Positions 40,983 through 54,596 of a stretch of 64,000 nt of DNA are shown one piece after another (within the stretch, counting starts at the first letter, position 1; each line of letters starts with the position of its first letter). The translations under genes and the position numbers were made by a program. This stretch comes from Aristolochia californica. Taxonomy: Eukaryota; Streptophyta; Magnoliopsida; Piperales; Aristolochiaceae. Location of the stretch: assembly GCA_029961685.1 (NCBI GenBank), contig JARWKL010000010.1:14777931-14841930 (forward strand), in the 5' to 3' direction. The notes beneath the pieces are model-generated. The model worked only from the letters and a program-made list of their open reading frames with translations. It made no database searches and was not told where the DNA came from.

Positions 40983-43654
40983 TGATAAATCACTTTACAA
41001 TCATCTATGATCGTTAGGTAAGCTTTTTGTAAACGGGCAAAATAATGGGTTGTTTGACTCGGGTAAATATCCCACCGCACGTTCACTTCAGAATTTATTG
41101 TTATTCTCTTTAAAAGGTTTGGATCCAAAGGCCATTTCCATCTAGAACATGTTTCAAGCAAGCATATCCATTTTTTAAAACATTTGTAGAAAAATCTCTT
41201 TCTTATAAAATTCCTAGCTATTAGGGTGGAACTTGTGGAATTTCCCAAACTTGGATAACAAAACATTTGTGTCCATTTATGGTGTCAAAATAAATTTTCT
41301 TTACTTACATTTTTTTTTGATTTATTGTCTTTGCATACATAAAATCAAAAATTTTCATTTTGTTATGAACTATTTTCCTTTTATCTCTTTTTTTGTTTAT
41401 GAGATGAAGGGAAAGTAAAAATTCAAGTTTTGATTTAAGAAAAAAGTATACATCTAAAATGGAAAAGCACAATGCAAAAATGTAGAGAGAGATAATTCCA
41501 AAAAGTGTTTGTAATTTTTAGTGATTGTAAACTCTTATTAGTTTTTATATATCAGGTTTTGCATTCGTCGGGAAAAGAGGGAGGGAGATTTTTAACTGAG
41601 TGTTTATTCCCAACCCATAAGTCATTCCTTACAAAAATATAGCCCTTTACGCATGATGAATCACTTTAGAACAATCTATGATCGTTAGGTCAACTTTTTG
41701 TAAAAAGGAAAAATAATGGCTTGTATGACTTGGATAAATATCCCACCGCATGTTCACTTGAGAATTTAATGTTCTTCTCTTTAAAAGGTTTGGATCCATA
41801 GGTCATTTGCATCTTTAACAATTTCAAGCATGCATATCCATTTTTTGAAACATGTGTAGAAAAATCTCTTACTTTTAAAATTCCTAGCTATTAGGGTTAA
41901 ACTAGTGGAATTTCCCAAACATGGATAACAAAACTTTCGTGTACATTTGTGGAGAGTGAATACATTTTTTTATGTACATTTTTTATTGATTTAAATTCAT
42001 TCCATACATAAACTCTAAATGTTTCATTTTGCTGTGATCTATATGCTTTTTATCTCTTTTAATGTTTACGAGATGAAGGGAAAGTGAAAACTCAAGTTTT
42101 GATTTAAGAAAAAAAATACATCTAAAATGGAAATGCACAATGCACTAATGTTGAGAAAGATAATTCCAAAAAGTGTTTTTAATTTTTAGGGATTGTAAAA
42201 TCTTTTTAGTTTTTATATATCAGATTTTGCAATCGTAGGAAAAGGGGGAGGCAGGGGATTTTTAACTGAATGTTGACTCCGAATCCAGAAGTCATTCCTG
42301 ACAAAAATTTAGCCCATTATGCATGCTAAATCACTTTACAATCAACTATGATTGTTAGGTCAGGTTTTTGTAAAAGGGCAAAATAATGGCTGGTTTGACT
42401 CAAGTAAATATCCAAGAGCACGTTCACTTGCGAATTTAATGATATTCTCTTTAAAAGGTGTGGATCCATAGGTCATTTGCATCTTTAACATGTTTCAAGC
42501 ATGCTTATCCATTTTTTAAAACATGTCTAGAAAAATCCCTTTCTTATAAAATTCCAAGCAATTAGGGTTTAACTAGTGGAATTTCCCAAACTTGGATAAC
42601 AAAACTTTTATGTCCATTTGTGGTGACTGAAAATTTTCTTTACTTACATTTGTTCTTGATTTAAATTCTTTCCATACTTAAACTCTAAAATTTTCATTTT
42701 GTTGTTATCCATCTGCCTTTTATCTCCTTTTTTGTTTACGAGATGAAGGGAAAGTGAAAACTCAAGTTTTGATTTAAGAAAAAAGTATACATCTCAAATG
42801 GAAATGCATAATGCACAAGTGTGGAGAGAGATAATTCCAAAAAGTCTTTGTAACTTTTAGGGATTCTAAACTCTTTTTAGTTTTTATATATCAGGTTTTG
42901 CAATCGCCGGGAAAAGGGGGAGGCGGGGGAATTTTAACTAAGTGTTGACTCACAATTCATATGTCATTCCTTACAAAAATATAGCCCATTATGCATGATA
43001 AATCACTTTACAATCAACTATGATCGTTAGGTCAGCTTTTTGTAAAAGGGCAAAATAATTTCTTGTTTTACTTGGGTAAATATCCCACCGCACGTTCACT
43101 TGAGAGATTATTTTATATCGTCTTTAAAAGGTTTGGATCCATAGGTCATTTGCATCTTTAACATGTTTCAAGCTTGCATAACTATTTTTTAAAACATGTG
43201 CAGAAAAATCACTTTCTTATAAAATTCCGAGCTTTTATGGTTGAACTATGGAATAACAAAACATTTTTGTTCAATTGTGGTGTGTGAATAAATTTTTGTT
43301 ACTCAAATTCGTTATTTCTTTAAATTCTTTCCATACATAAACTCCAAAATTTTCATTTTGTTGTTATCTCTTTGCCTTTTATCTCTTTTTTTGTTTAAGA
43401 AATGAAGAGAAAGTGAAAACTCAAGTTTTGATTTAAGAAAAAAGTATAGATCTAAAATGGAAATGCCCTATGCACGAATGTAGAGTGAGATAATTCCAAA
43501 AAGTGTCTGTAATTTTTTGGGATTGTAAACGCTTTTTACTTTTTATATATCAGGTTTTGCAATCGTCAGGAAAAGGGGGTGGCGGGAGATTTTTAACTGA
43601 GTGTTGACTCCCAATCCATTTGTCATACCTAAAAAAAATATAGCCCGTTACGCA
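40983..43654. repeat. Higher-order block D-E-F-G, copy 4 (units 40983, 41654, 42324, 42996)
   Basis: D: gtccatttatggtgtcaaaa. E: aaacatggataac, gcactaatgttgagaaag, gtaggaaaaggggg and cctgacaaaa. F: actcaagtaaatatcc, gggtttaactagtgg, tgcataatgcacaagtgtgg, ggattctaaactc and catatgtcattcc. G: atcaactatgatcg, tttatggttgaactatgg and gtttaagaaatgaagag. Order and markers match 37103-39625, separated by two intervening units of another type (39626 and 40301, both with ttttgccaaagttggat and gtgggtgaataaa). Confidence 0.72.
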
Positions 43655-44327
43655 TGATAAATCATTTTACAATCATCTATGATCGTTAGGTCATTTTTTT
43701 GTAAATGAACAAAATAATGGCTTGTTTGACTCGGGAAAATATCCCACCGCACATTCACTTCAGAATTTAATGTTATCCTCTTTAAAATGTTTGGATCCAT
43801 AGGTCATTTGCATCTTTAACATGATTCAATCATGCATATCCAATTTTTAAAACATGTGAAGAAAAATCGATTTCTTATAAAATTCCAAGCTATTAGAGCT
43901 GAACTAGTGGAATTTCCCAAACATGGATAACAAAAATTTTGTGTTCATTTTTCGTGTGTGAATAAATTTTCTTCACTTACATTTGTTATTGCTTTAAATT
44001 ATTTCCATACATTAACTCTAAAATTTTAATTTTGTTGTGATCTATTTGCCTTTTATCATTTTTTTTGTTCACAAGATGAAGGGAAAGTGAAAACTCAAGT
44101 TCTTATTTAAGAAAAAAGTACACATCTAAAATGGAAATGCACAATGCACAAATGTAGAGAGAGATCATTCCAAAAATGTCTGTAATTTTTAGGGATTTTA
44201 AACTCTTTTTAGTTTTTATATATCATGTTCTGCAATCGTCGAGAAAAGGGGGACGTAGGTGATTTTTAACTGAGTGTTGACTCCCAATCCATAAGTCATT
44301 CCTTACAAAAATATAGGCCGTTACACA
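43655..44327. repeat. Unit variant shared with 47021-47696
   Basis: This unit and the one starting at 47021 share gggaaaatatcccacc, aatgttatcctcttt, catatccaatttttaaaac, ttttatcatttttttt and gagagatcattcc, a combination not noticed elsewhere. They lie five units (about 3.37 kb) apart, so they are likely products of a multi-unit exchange. Confidence 0.65.
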
Positions 44328-45671
44328 TGATAAATCACTTGACAATCATCTATGATCATTAGGTCAGCTTTTTGTAAATGGGCAAAAGAAAGGCTTGTTT
44401 GACGCGGGTAAATATCCTACCACACGTTCTCTAGGGAATTTAGTGTTATTCTCTTTAAAATGTTTGGATCCATAGGTGATTTGCACATTTAACATGTTCC
44501 AAGCATGCATATCCATTTTTTAAAACATGTGTAGAAAAATCTCTTTCTTATAAAATTCCGTGCTAATTGGGTTGAACTAGTGAAAAATTCAAAAACTTGG
44601 ATAACAAAACTTTGTGTTCATTTGTGGTGTGTGAATAAATTCTCTTTACTTATATTTGTTATTGCTTTAAATTTATTCCATAAAAACACTTAAAATTTTC
44701 ATTTTGTTGTGATCTATTTGCCTTTTATCTCTTTTTTGGTTTACGAGATCATGGGAAAGTGAAAAATTAAGTTTGGATATAAGAAAAAAGTATACATCTA
44801 AAATGGAAATACACAATGCAAAAATGTAGAGAGAGATAATTCCAAAAAGTGTTTGCAAGTTTTAGGGATTGTAATCTCTATTTAGTTTTTATAAATCAAA
44901 TTTTGGAGTCGTTAGGAAAAGGGGGAGGCGGGGGATTTTTAATTGAGTGATGACTCCCAATCCATAAGTCATTCCTTACAAAAATATAACCCGTTATGCA
45001 TGATAAATCACTTTACAATCATCTATGATCATTAGGTCAGCTTTTTGTAAATGGGCAAAATAATTGTTTGAATCGGGTAAATATCCCTCTCCACGTTCAC
45101 TTCGGAATTTAATGTTATTCTCTTTAAAAGGTTTGGATCCATAGGTCATTTGCATCATTAACATGTTTCAAGCATGCATATAAAATTTTTAAAACATGTG
45201 TAGAAAAATCACTTTCTTATAAAATTCCAAGCTAATAAGGTTCTACTAGTGGAATTTCCCAAACTTGGATTACGAAACTTTTGAGTTCATTTGTGGTGTG
45301 TGAATAAATTTTGTTTACTTACATTTGTTATTTCTTTAAATTCTTTTCATACATAAAATCTAAAATTTTCATTTTTTTGTGATCTATTTGGCTTTTATCT
45401 CTGTTTTTGTTTACGAGATTAAAGGAAAGTGAAGACTCAAGTTTTGATTTTAGATTAAAAGTATACATCTAAAAATGAAATACACAATGCACAAATGAAG
45501 AGAAAGATAATTCCCAAAAGTGTCTGTAATTTTTAAGTATTGTAAACTCTTTTTAGTTCTTATATATCAGGTTTTGCAATCGTCGGGAAAACGGGGAGGT
45601 GGGGGATTTCTAACTGAGTGTTGACTCCCAATCCATATGTCATTCATTACAAAAATATAGCCCGTTATGCA

Positions 45672-47020
45672 TGATAATTCACTTTACAATCATCTATGAT
45701 CTATAGGTCAGCTTTTTGTAAATGAACAAACTAATGGCTTCTTTCACTTGGGTAAATATCCCACAGCACGTTCACTTAATAATTTAATGATATTCTCTTT
45801 AAAAGGTTTGGATCCATAGGTCATTCACATCTTGAACACGTTTCAAGCATGTATATCCATTTTTTAAAACATGTGAAGAAAAATCTCTTTCTTATAAAAT
45901 TCCAAGCTATTAGGGTTCAACTAGTGGAATTTCCCAAACTAAGATAATAAAACTTTTGGGTTCATTTTTGGTGTATGAATCAATTTTCTTTACTTACATT
46001 GGTTATTGGTTTAAATTATTTCCTTACATAAACTCTAAAATTTTCATTTTGTTGTGATCTGTTTGCCTTTTGTCTCCTTTTTTGTTTACGAGATGAAGAG
46101 AATGCGAAAACTCAAGTTTTGATTTAAGCTAAAAGTATACATCTAAAATGGAAATGCACAATGCACAAATGTAGAAAGAGATACTTCCAAAAAGTGTCTG
46201 TAATTTTTACGGATTGTAAACTCTTTTTAGTTTTTATATATCAGGTTTTGCAATCATCGGGAAAAAGGGGACGCGGGGGATTTTTAACTGAGTGTTGACT
46301 CCCAATCAATCAGTCATTCATTAAAAAAATATAGCCCATTACGCATGATAAATCACTTTACAATCATCTATGATCGTTATGTCAGCTTTTTGTAGGTGGG
46401 CAAAATAATAGCTTGTTTGAGTTGGGTAAATATCCCACCGCACGTTCACTTGAGAATTTAATTTTATTCTCTTTTAAAGGTTTGGATCCATAGGTCATTA
46501 GCATCTTTAACATGTTTCAGGCATGTATATCCATTTTTAAAACATGAGTAAAAAAATCTCTTTCTTATAAAATTCCAAAATATTAGGGTTGAACTAGTGG
46601 AATTTCCCAAACTTGGATAACAAAACTTTAGTGTTCTTTTGTGCTGTGTGAATAAATTTTCTGTACTTACATTTGTTATTGCATTAAATTCTTTTCATTC
46701 ATCAACTCCAAAATTTTCATTTTATTGTGATTTATTTGCCTTTTATCTTTTTTTTTTGTTTACGAGATGAAGAGAAAGTGAAAACACAAGTTTTGATTTA
46801 AGAAAAAAGTATACAACTAAAATGGAAATTCACAATGCACAAACGTAGAGAGAGATAATTCCAAAAAGTGTCTGTAATTTTAAGGGATTGAAACTCTTTT
46901 TAGTTTTTATATATCAGGTTTTGCAATCGTCAGGAAAAGGGGGAAGCGAGGGACTTTTAACTGAGTGTTGACTCCCAATCCATAAGTCATTCCTTACAAA
47001 AAAATATAGCCCATTACACA
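45672..47020. repeat. Two-unit block, copy 3 (units 45672 and 46346)
   Basis: Third occurrence of the pair seen at 29100 and 33059: gggttcaactagtgg, aatgatattctc, catgtatatcc, closing caatcagtcattc, then gtaggtgggcaaaataat at the start of the second unit and aactttagtgttc. With copy 2 it also shares a gatctgtttgcc or gatcagtttgcc variant and aaattattt. Confidence 0.7.
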
Positions 47021-47696
47021 TGATAAATCACTTTACTATCATTTATGATCATTTTGTCAGCTTTTTATAAATGAGCAAAATAATGGCTTGTTTGACTTGG
47101 GAAAATATCCCACCACACATTCACTTGAGAATTTAATGTTATCCTCTTTGAAAGGTTTGGATCCAGAGGTCATTTGCATCTTTAACATGTCTCAAGCATG
47201 CATATCCAATTTTTAAAACATGTGTAGAAAAATCACTTTCTTATAAAATTCCAAGTTATTTGGGTTGAACTTGTGGAATTTCCCAAACTTGGATAACAAA
47301 AATTTTGTGTTCATTTGTTTTGTGTGAATAAATTTTCTTTACATACATTTATTATTGCTTTAAATTCTTTCCATATATGAACTCTAAAATTTTCATTTTG
47401 TTGTGATCTATTTGCCTTTTATCATTTTTTTTTTTTACGAGATGAAGGGAAAGTGAAAACTCAAGTTTTTATTTAAGAAAAAAGTATACATCTAAAATGG
47501 AAATGACAATGCACAAAGGTAGAGAGAGATCATTCCAAAAAGTTGTGTTTGTAATTTTTAGGGATTGTAAACTCTCTTGAGTTTTTATCTATCAGGTTTT
47601 TCAATCATCGGGAAAAGAGGGAGGCGGGGGATTTTTAACTGAGTGTCGACACCCAATCCATAAGTCATTCCTTACAAAAATATAGCCCATTACGCA
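47021..47696. repeat. Unit variant shared with 43655-44327
   Basis: Partner of the 43655 unit by the shared markers gggaaaatatcccacc, aatgttatcctcttt, catatccaatttttaaaac and gagagatcattcc. Length is 676 bp with no large deletion. It has a small private expansion, gttgtgtttgtaattt, at about 47543. Confidence 0.65.
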
Positions 47697-50367
47697 TGAT
47701 CAATCACTTTACAATCATCTTTGATCGTTAGGTCAACTTTTTGTAAATGGGAAAAATAATGGCTTGTTTGACTACGGTAAATATCCCACCGCACGTTCAC
47801 TTGAGAATTTAATGTTATTTTCTTTAAAAGGTTTGGATCCATATGTCATTGGAATCTTTAACATGTTTCAAGCATGCATATCCAGTTCTTAAAACATGTG
47901 AAGAAAAATCTCTTCCTTATAAAATTCCGAGCTTATAGGGGGTAACTAGTGGAATTTCCCAAACTTCGATAACAAAACTTTTGTGTTCATTTATAGTGTG
48001 TCAATAAATTTTCTTTACTTACATTTGCTATTGGTTTAAATTCTTTCCATACATGAACTCTAAAATTTTCATTTAGTTGTGATCTATGTGCCTTTTGTCA
48101 CTTTTTTTGGTTACGAGATGAATGGAAAGTGAAAACTCAAGTTTTGATTTAAGAAAAAAGAATACATCTAAAATGGAAATGCGCAATGAACAAATGTAGA
48201 GAGAGATAATTCCAAAAAGTATCTGTAATTTTTAAGGATTGTAAACTCTTTTTAGTTTTTAAATTTGAGGATTAGCAATCGTTGAGAAAAGGGGGAGGCG
48301 GGGGATTTTTAACTGTGTGTTGACTCCCAATCCATAAGTCATTCCTTACAAAAATATATCCCATTACGCCTGAAAGATCACTTTACAATCATCAATGATT
48401 GTTAGGTCAGCTTTTTGTAAGTGAGCAAAATAATGGCTTGTATGACTTGGGTAAATATACCACTGCACATTCACTTGAGAATTTAATGTTACTCTTTTTA
48501 AAAGGTTTGGATCCAAAGGTAAATGGAATTTTTAACATGTTTCAAGCATGCATATCCATTTTTTAAAGCATGTGTAGAAAAATCTCTTTCTTATAAAATT
48601 CCAAGCTATTAGGGTTGAACTAGTGGAATTTCCTGAACTCTGATGACAAAACTTTTGTGTTCATTTCTGGTGTGTGAATAAAATTTCTTTATTTACATTT
48701 TTTATTGCTTTAAATTCATTCCATAGATAAACTCTAAAATTTTCATTTTCTTGTGATCTATCTGTCGGTTATCTCTTTTTTTGTTTACGAGATGAAGGGA
48801 AAGTGAAAACTAAAGTTTGGATTTGAAAAAAAAGTATACATCTAGAATGGAAATGCACAATGCACAAATGTAGAGAGAGAAAATTCTAAAAAGTTTCTGT
48901 AATTTTAAGGGATTGTAAACTCTTTTTAGTTTTTATATATCAAGTTTTGCAATCGTCGGGAAAAGGGGGAGGTGGGGGATTTTTAACTGAGTGTTGACTC
49001 CAAATCCATAAGTCATTCCTTACTAAAATATAGCCCGATACGCATTAAAAATTACTTTACAATCATCTATGATCGTTTGGTCAGCTTTTTTTAAGTCGGG
49101 AAAATAATGGCTTGTTTGACTCGAGTAAATATCCCACGACACATTCACTAGAGAATTTAATGTTATTCTCTTTAAAAGGTTTGGATCCTTGGGTCATTTG
49201 CATCTTTAACATGTTTCAAGCATGCATATCCATTTTTTAAAACATGTGCAGAAAATTCTCTTTTTTATACAATTCCTGGCAATTAGGGTTGAACTAGTTG
49301 AATTTCCCAAACTTGGATAACAAAACTTTTGAGTTAATTTCTGGTGTGTGAATAAATTTTCTTTACTTACATTTGTTATTGATTTAAATTCTTTCCACAC
49401 ATAAACTCTAAAATTTTCAATTTGTTGTGATCTATTCTCTTTTTGTCTCTTTTTTTTTACGAGATGAAGGGAAGTTTTGATTTAAGAAAAAAGTCTAAAT
49501 CTAAAATGGAAATGCAAAATGCAGAAATGTAGAGAGAGATAATTCCAAAAATTGTTTGTAATTTTTAGGGATTGAAAACTCTTTTAAGTTTTTATTTGTC
49601 AGCTTTTGCAACCGTCGGGAAAACGGGGAGGCGGGGGATTTTTAACTGAGTGTTGACCCCCAATACATAAGTCATTCCATAAAAAAATAAAGCCCGTTAC
49701 GAATGATAAATCACTTTACAATCATATATGATCGTTAGGTCAACTTTTTGTAAATGGGGAAAATAACGGCTTGTTTGACTAGGGTAAATATTCCACTGCA
49801 CGTTCACTTGAGAATTTTATTTTATTCTCTTTGAAAGGTTTGTATTCATAGGTCATTTCCATCTTTGAGATGTTTCCAGCATGCATATCCATTTTTTAAA
49901 ACATGTGTAGAAAATTCTTTCTTATAAAATTCCCAGCTATTAGGGTTGAACTAGTGGAATTTTCCAAACTTGGACAAAAAAAACTTTTGTGTTCATTTTT
50001 GGTGTGTCACTAAATTTTCTTTACTTACATTTGTTATTGCTTTAAATTCTTTCGATACATAAACTCTAAAATTTTCATTTTGTTGTGATCTATTTGCCTT
50101 TTATCTCTTTTTATTGTTTACAAGATAAAGGGAAAGTGAAAATTCAAGTTTTGATTGAAGAAAAAAGTATACATCGAAAATAGAAATGCACAATGCACAA
50201 ATGTAGAGAGAGATAATTCCAAAAAGTGTCTGTAATTTTTAGGTATTGTAAACTCTTTTTAGTTTTTATATCAGGTTTTACTATCATCGGGAAAAGGGGG
50301 GATTTTTAGCTGAGTGTTGACTCCGAATGCATAAGTCATTCCTTACCAAAATATAGTCCGTTACGCA

Positions 50368-50975
50368 TGATGAATCACTTTGCAATAATCTATGATAGTT
50401 AGGTCAGCTTTTTGTAAATGGACAAAATAATGGCTTGTTTGACTAGAGTAAATATCCCACTGAATGTTTACTTGTTTTGATATGTATCCATTTTTTAAAA
50501 CATGTTTAGAAAAATATCTTTATTATAAAATTCCGAGCTATTAGGGTTGAACTAGTTGAATTTCCCAAACATGGATAAAAAAACTTTTGTGATCATTTGT
50601 GGTGTTTGAATAAATTTTCTCTTCTTACATTTGTTATTGCTTTAAATTCATTCCATACATAAACTCTAAAATTTTCATTTTGTTGTGATCTATTTGCCTG
50701 TTAACTCTTTTTTTTTTACGAGATGAATGGCAAGTGAAAACACAAGTTTTGATTTAAGGAAAAAGTATACATCTAAAATGAAAATGCACAATGCACAAAT
50801 TTAGAGAGATATAATTCCAAAAAGTGTCTGTAATTTTTAGGGCTTGTAAACTCTTTTTAGTTTTTATATATCAGTTTTTGCAATCGTTGGGAAAAGGGGG
50901 AGGCGGGGGATTTTTAACTGAGTGTTGACTCCCAATCCATAAGTCAATCCTTTCAAAAATATATCCCGTTATGTA
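50368..50975. repeat. Satellite unit with ~66-bp deletion (608 bp)
   Basis: At about 50470-50482 the sequence runs from tgaatgtttacttg into ttttgatatgtatcc, skipping the part that holds the ggatcc landmark and most of the catttgcatctttaac stretch. The rest of the unit is ordinary. First of a cluster of rearranged units extending to 56071. Confidence 0.8.
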
Positions 50976-51647
50976 TGATAAATCACTTTACAATAATCTA
51001 TGATAGTAATGTCAGCTTTTTGTAAATAGGTTAAATAATGGCTTGTTTAACTTGGTAAATGTCCCACTGCACATTCACTTGAAAATTTAATGTTACTCTT
51101 TTAAAAACGATTGGATCCATAGGTCATTGAAATATTTAACATGTTTCAAGCGTGCCTATCCATTTTTTAAAGCATGAGTAGAAAAATCTCTTTCTTATAA
51201 AACTCCGAGCTATTAGGGTTGAACTAGTGGAATTTCCCAAACTTGGATAACAAAATTTTTGTGTTCATTAGTGTGTGTGAATAAATTTTCTTTACTTAAA
51301 TTTTTTATTGCTTTAAATTCTTTCCATACATAAACTATAAAATTTTTATTTTGTTATGATCTATTTGCCTTTTCTCTCTTATTTTGTTTACAAGAAGAAG
51401 GAAAAGTGAAAACTCAAGTTTTGATTTAAGAAAAAAGTATACATCTAAAATGGAAATTCACAATGCTCAAATGAAGAGATAAATATATCCAAAAAGTGTC
51501 TTTAATTTTTAGGGATTTAAAACTCTTTTTAGTTTTTATATATCAGGTTCTGCAATCGTCGGGAAAAGGAAGAGGCGGAGGATTTTTAGCTGAGTGGTGA
51601 CTCGTAATCCATAAGTCATTCCTTACTAAAATATAGCCCGTTATGCA

Positions 51648-52079
51648 TGATCAATCACTTTACAATAATCTATGATCGTTAGGTCATATTTTTGTAAGTG
51701 GCCATAATAATTTCCTGTTTGACTTGGGCAAATATCCCATCGCACTTTCACTTGAGACTTTAATGTTATTCTCTTTAAATTGTTTGGATCCATAGGTCAT
51801 TTGCATCTTTAACATGTTTCAGGCATGCGTATCCATTTTATAAACATGTGTAGAAAAATATCTTTCTTATAAAATTCCAAGCTATTAGGATTGCACTAGT
51901 GGAATTTCCCAAACTAGGACAACAAATGTGTTTGTAATTTTTAGGGATTATAAACTCCTTTTAGTTTTTATATATCTGGTTTTGCAATCATTGGGAAAAG
52001 AGGAAGGCGGGTGATTTTTAACTGAGTGTTGACTCCCAATCCATAAGTCATTCCTTAGAAAAATATAGCCCGTTATGCA
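51648..52079. repeat. Satellite unit with ~242-bp deletion (432 bp)
   Basis: At about 51921-51928 aggacaacaaa joins tgtgtttgtaattttta. The T-rich tract, the purine block and everything between them are missing. The ggatcc landmark before and the G-rich box after are intact. Confidence 0.88.
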
Positions 52080-52727
52080 CGGTAAATCACTTTACAATCA
52101 TTTATTATCGTTAGGTCAACTTTTTGTAAATGGGCAAAATAATGGTTTGTTTGACTCGGGTAAATATCCCACTGCACGTTCACTTGGGAATTTAATGGTA
52201 TTCTCTTTAAAAGATTTGGATCCATATGTCATTTGCATCTTTAACATGTTTCAAGCATACATATCCATTTTTTAAAACATGTGTAGAAAAATCTTTTTCT
52301 TATAAAATTATGAGCTTTTGGGGTTGATCTAGTGGAATTTCCCAAACTCGGACAACAAAAGTAATGTCTCCATTTGTGGCATTTTTTATTGCCTTAAATT
52401 CTTTCCATACATAAACTCTAAAGTTTTCATTTTGTTGTGATGTATTTGCCTTTAATCTCTTTTTTGTTAACGATATTAAGGGATAGTGAAAACTCAAGTT
52501 TTGATTTAAGAAAAAAGTATAAATCTAAAATGGAAATGCACATTGCACAAATGTTGAGAGAGATAATTCCAAAAAATGTCTGTAATTTTTAGGGATTGTA
52601 AACTCTTTTTAGTTTTTATAAATAAGGTTTTGCAATGTTTGGGAAAAGGGGGAGGCGGGGGATTTGTAACTGAGTGTTGACACCCAATACATAAGTCATT
52701 CCTTACAAAAATATAGCCATTTAGGTT
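52080..52727. repeat. Satellite unit with ~26-bp deletion (648 bp)
   Basis: At about 52378-52382 catttgtggc joins attttttattgcc, so the usual tgtgtgaataaa and ttttctttacttac stretch is absent. Its start is also unusual, with cacggtaaatcac in place of the usual catgataaatcac. Confidence 0.8.
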
Positions 52728-53254
52728 TGATAAATCACTTTACAATCATCTATGATCGTTAGGTCAGTTTTTTGTAAATGGGCTAAATAATGGCTTGTTT
52801 TGGTTGAACAAGTGGAATTTTCAAGATATTAGGGTTGAACAAGTGGAATTTCCCAAACTTGGATAACAAAACTGTTGTGTTCATTTGTGGTGTGTGAATA
52901 AATTTTCTTTACTTACATTTGTTATTGCTTTAAATTTTTTCCTTCCATAAACTCAAAAATTTTCCACTATTTGCCTTTTATCTCTTTTTTATGTTTACGA
53001 GATAAAGGGAAAGTGAAAACTCAAGTTTCAATTTAAGAAAAAAGTATACATCTGAAATGAAAATGCACAATGCGGAAATGTAGAGAGATTTTATTCCAAA
53101 AAGGGTCTGTAATTTTTAGAGATTGTAAACTCTTTTTAGTTTTTTTATATCAGGTTTTGTAAATTTCAGGAAAAGGGGGAGGTGGGGGATTTTTTACTGA
53201 GTGTTGACTCCCGATCCATAAGTCATTCTTTACAAAAATATAACCCATTACGCA
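52728..53254. repeat. Rearranged satellite unit with complex junction (527 bp)
   Basis: After ggcttgtttt (to about 52800) the unit jumps to ggttgaacaagtggaattt at 52802-52820, then tcaagatattag, then the same 19-mer again at 52833-52851. The ggatcc and aaaacatgtg landmarks are missing. A deletion of about 178 bp combined with a 31-bp short duplication explains the net loss of ~147 bp. Confidence 0.85.
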
Positions 53255-54596
53255 TGATAGATCACTTTACAATTATCTATGATCGTTAGGTCAGATTTTC
53301 GTAAATGGACAAAATAATTTCTTGTTTGACTTGGGCAAATATCCCACCACACGTTCACTTGAGAATTTAATCTTATTCTCTTTAACTGGTTTGGATCCAT
53401 AGGTCATTTGCATCTTTAACATGTTTCAAGCATCTGTATCCATTTTTTAAAACATGTGTAGAAACATCTCCTTCTTATAAAATTCCAAGCTATTAGGGTT
53501 GAACTAGTGGAAGTTCCCAAACTTGGATAACAAACATTTTGTGTTCATTTGTGGTGTGTGAATAAATTTTCTTTACTTACATTTGTTTTTGCTTTAAATT
53601 CTATCCATACATGAACTCTAAAATTTTCATTTTGTTGTGATCTATTTGCCTTTTATCTCTTTTTTTGTTTACAAGATGAAGGGAAAGTGAAAATTCAAGT
53701 TTTGATTTAAGAAAAAAGTATACATCTAAAATGGAACTACACAATGCACAAATGTAGAGACAGATAATTCCAAAAAGTTTCTTTAATTTTTAGGGATATT
53801 AAACTCTTTTTAGTTTTTATATATTAGGTTTTGCAATCGTTGAGAAAAGGGGGAGGCGGAGACTTTTAACTGAGTGTTGATTCCTAATCTAGAAGTCATT
53901 CATTACAAGAATATAGAACGATTCGCATGATAAATCATTTTACAATTATCTATGAACGTTAGGTTAGCTTTTTGTAAGTGGGCAAAATAATGGCTTGTTT
54001 GACTCGGGTAAATATCTCACTGCACGTTCAATTGAGAATTTAATAGTATTCTCTTTAAAAGGTTTGGATCCATAGGTCATTTGAATCTTTAACATGTTTC
54101 AAACATGCATATCCATTTTTTAAAACATGTGAAGAAAATTCTCTTTCTTATAAAATTCAGAACTATTAGGGTTGAACTGATGAGATTTCCCAAACTTGGA
54201 TAACAAAACTTTTGTGTTCATTTGTGGTGTGTGAATAAATTTACTTAATTTTTCTTATTGCTTTAAGTTCTTCCCATACATAAACTCTAAAATTTTAATT
54301 TTATGGTGATCTATTTGCGTTTTATCTCTTTTTTTTTTACGATATGAAGGGTAAGTGAAAACTCAAGTTTTGATTTAAGGAAAAAGTATACATCTAAAAA
54401 AGAAATGCACAATGCACAAATGTAGAGAGAGATAATTCCAAATAGTGTCTGTAATTTTTAGGGATTGTAAGCTCCTTTTAGTTTTTATATCTCAGTTTTT
54501 GCAATCGTCAGGAAATAGGGGAGGCGGGGGATTTTTAACTGAGTGTTGACTCCCAATTCATAAGTCATTCACTTCAAAAATATATCCCGTTACGCA

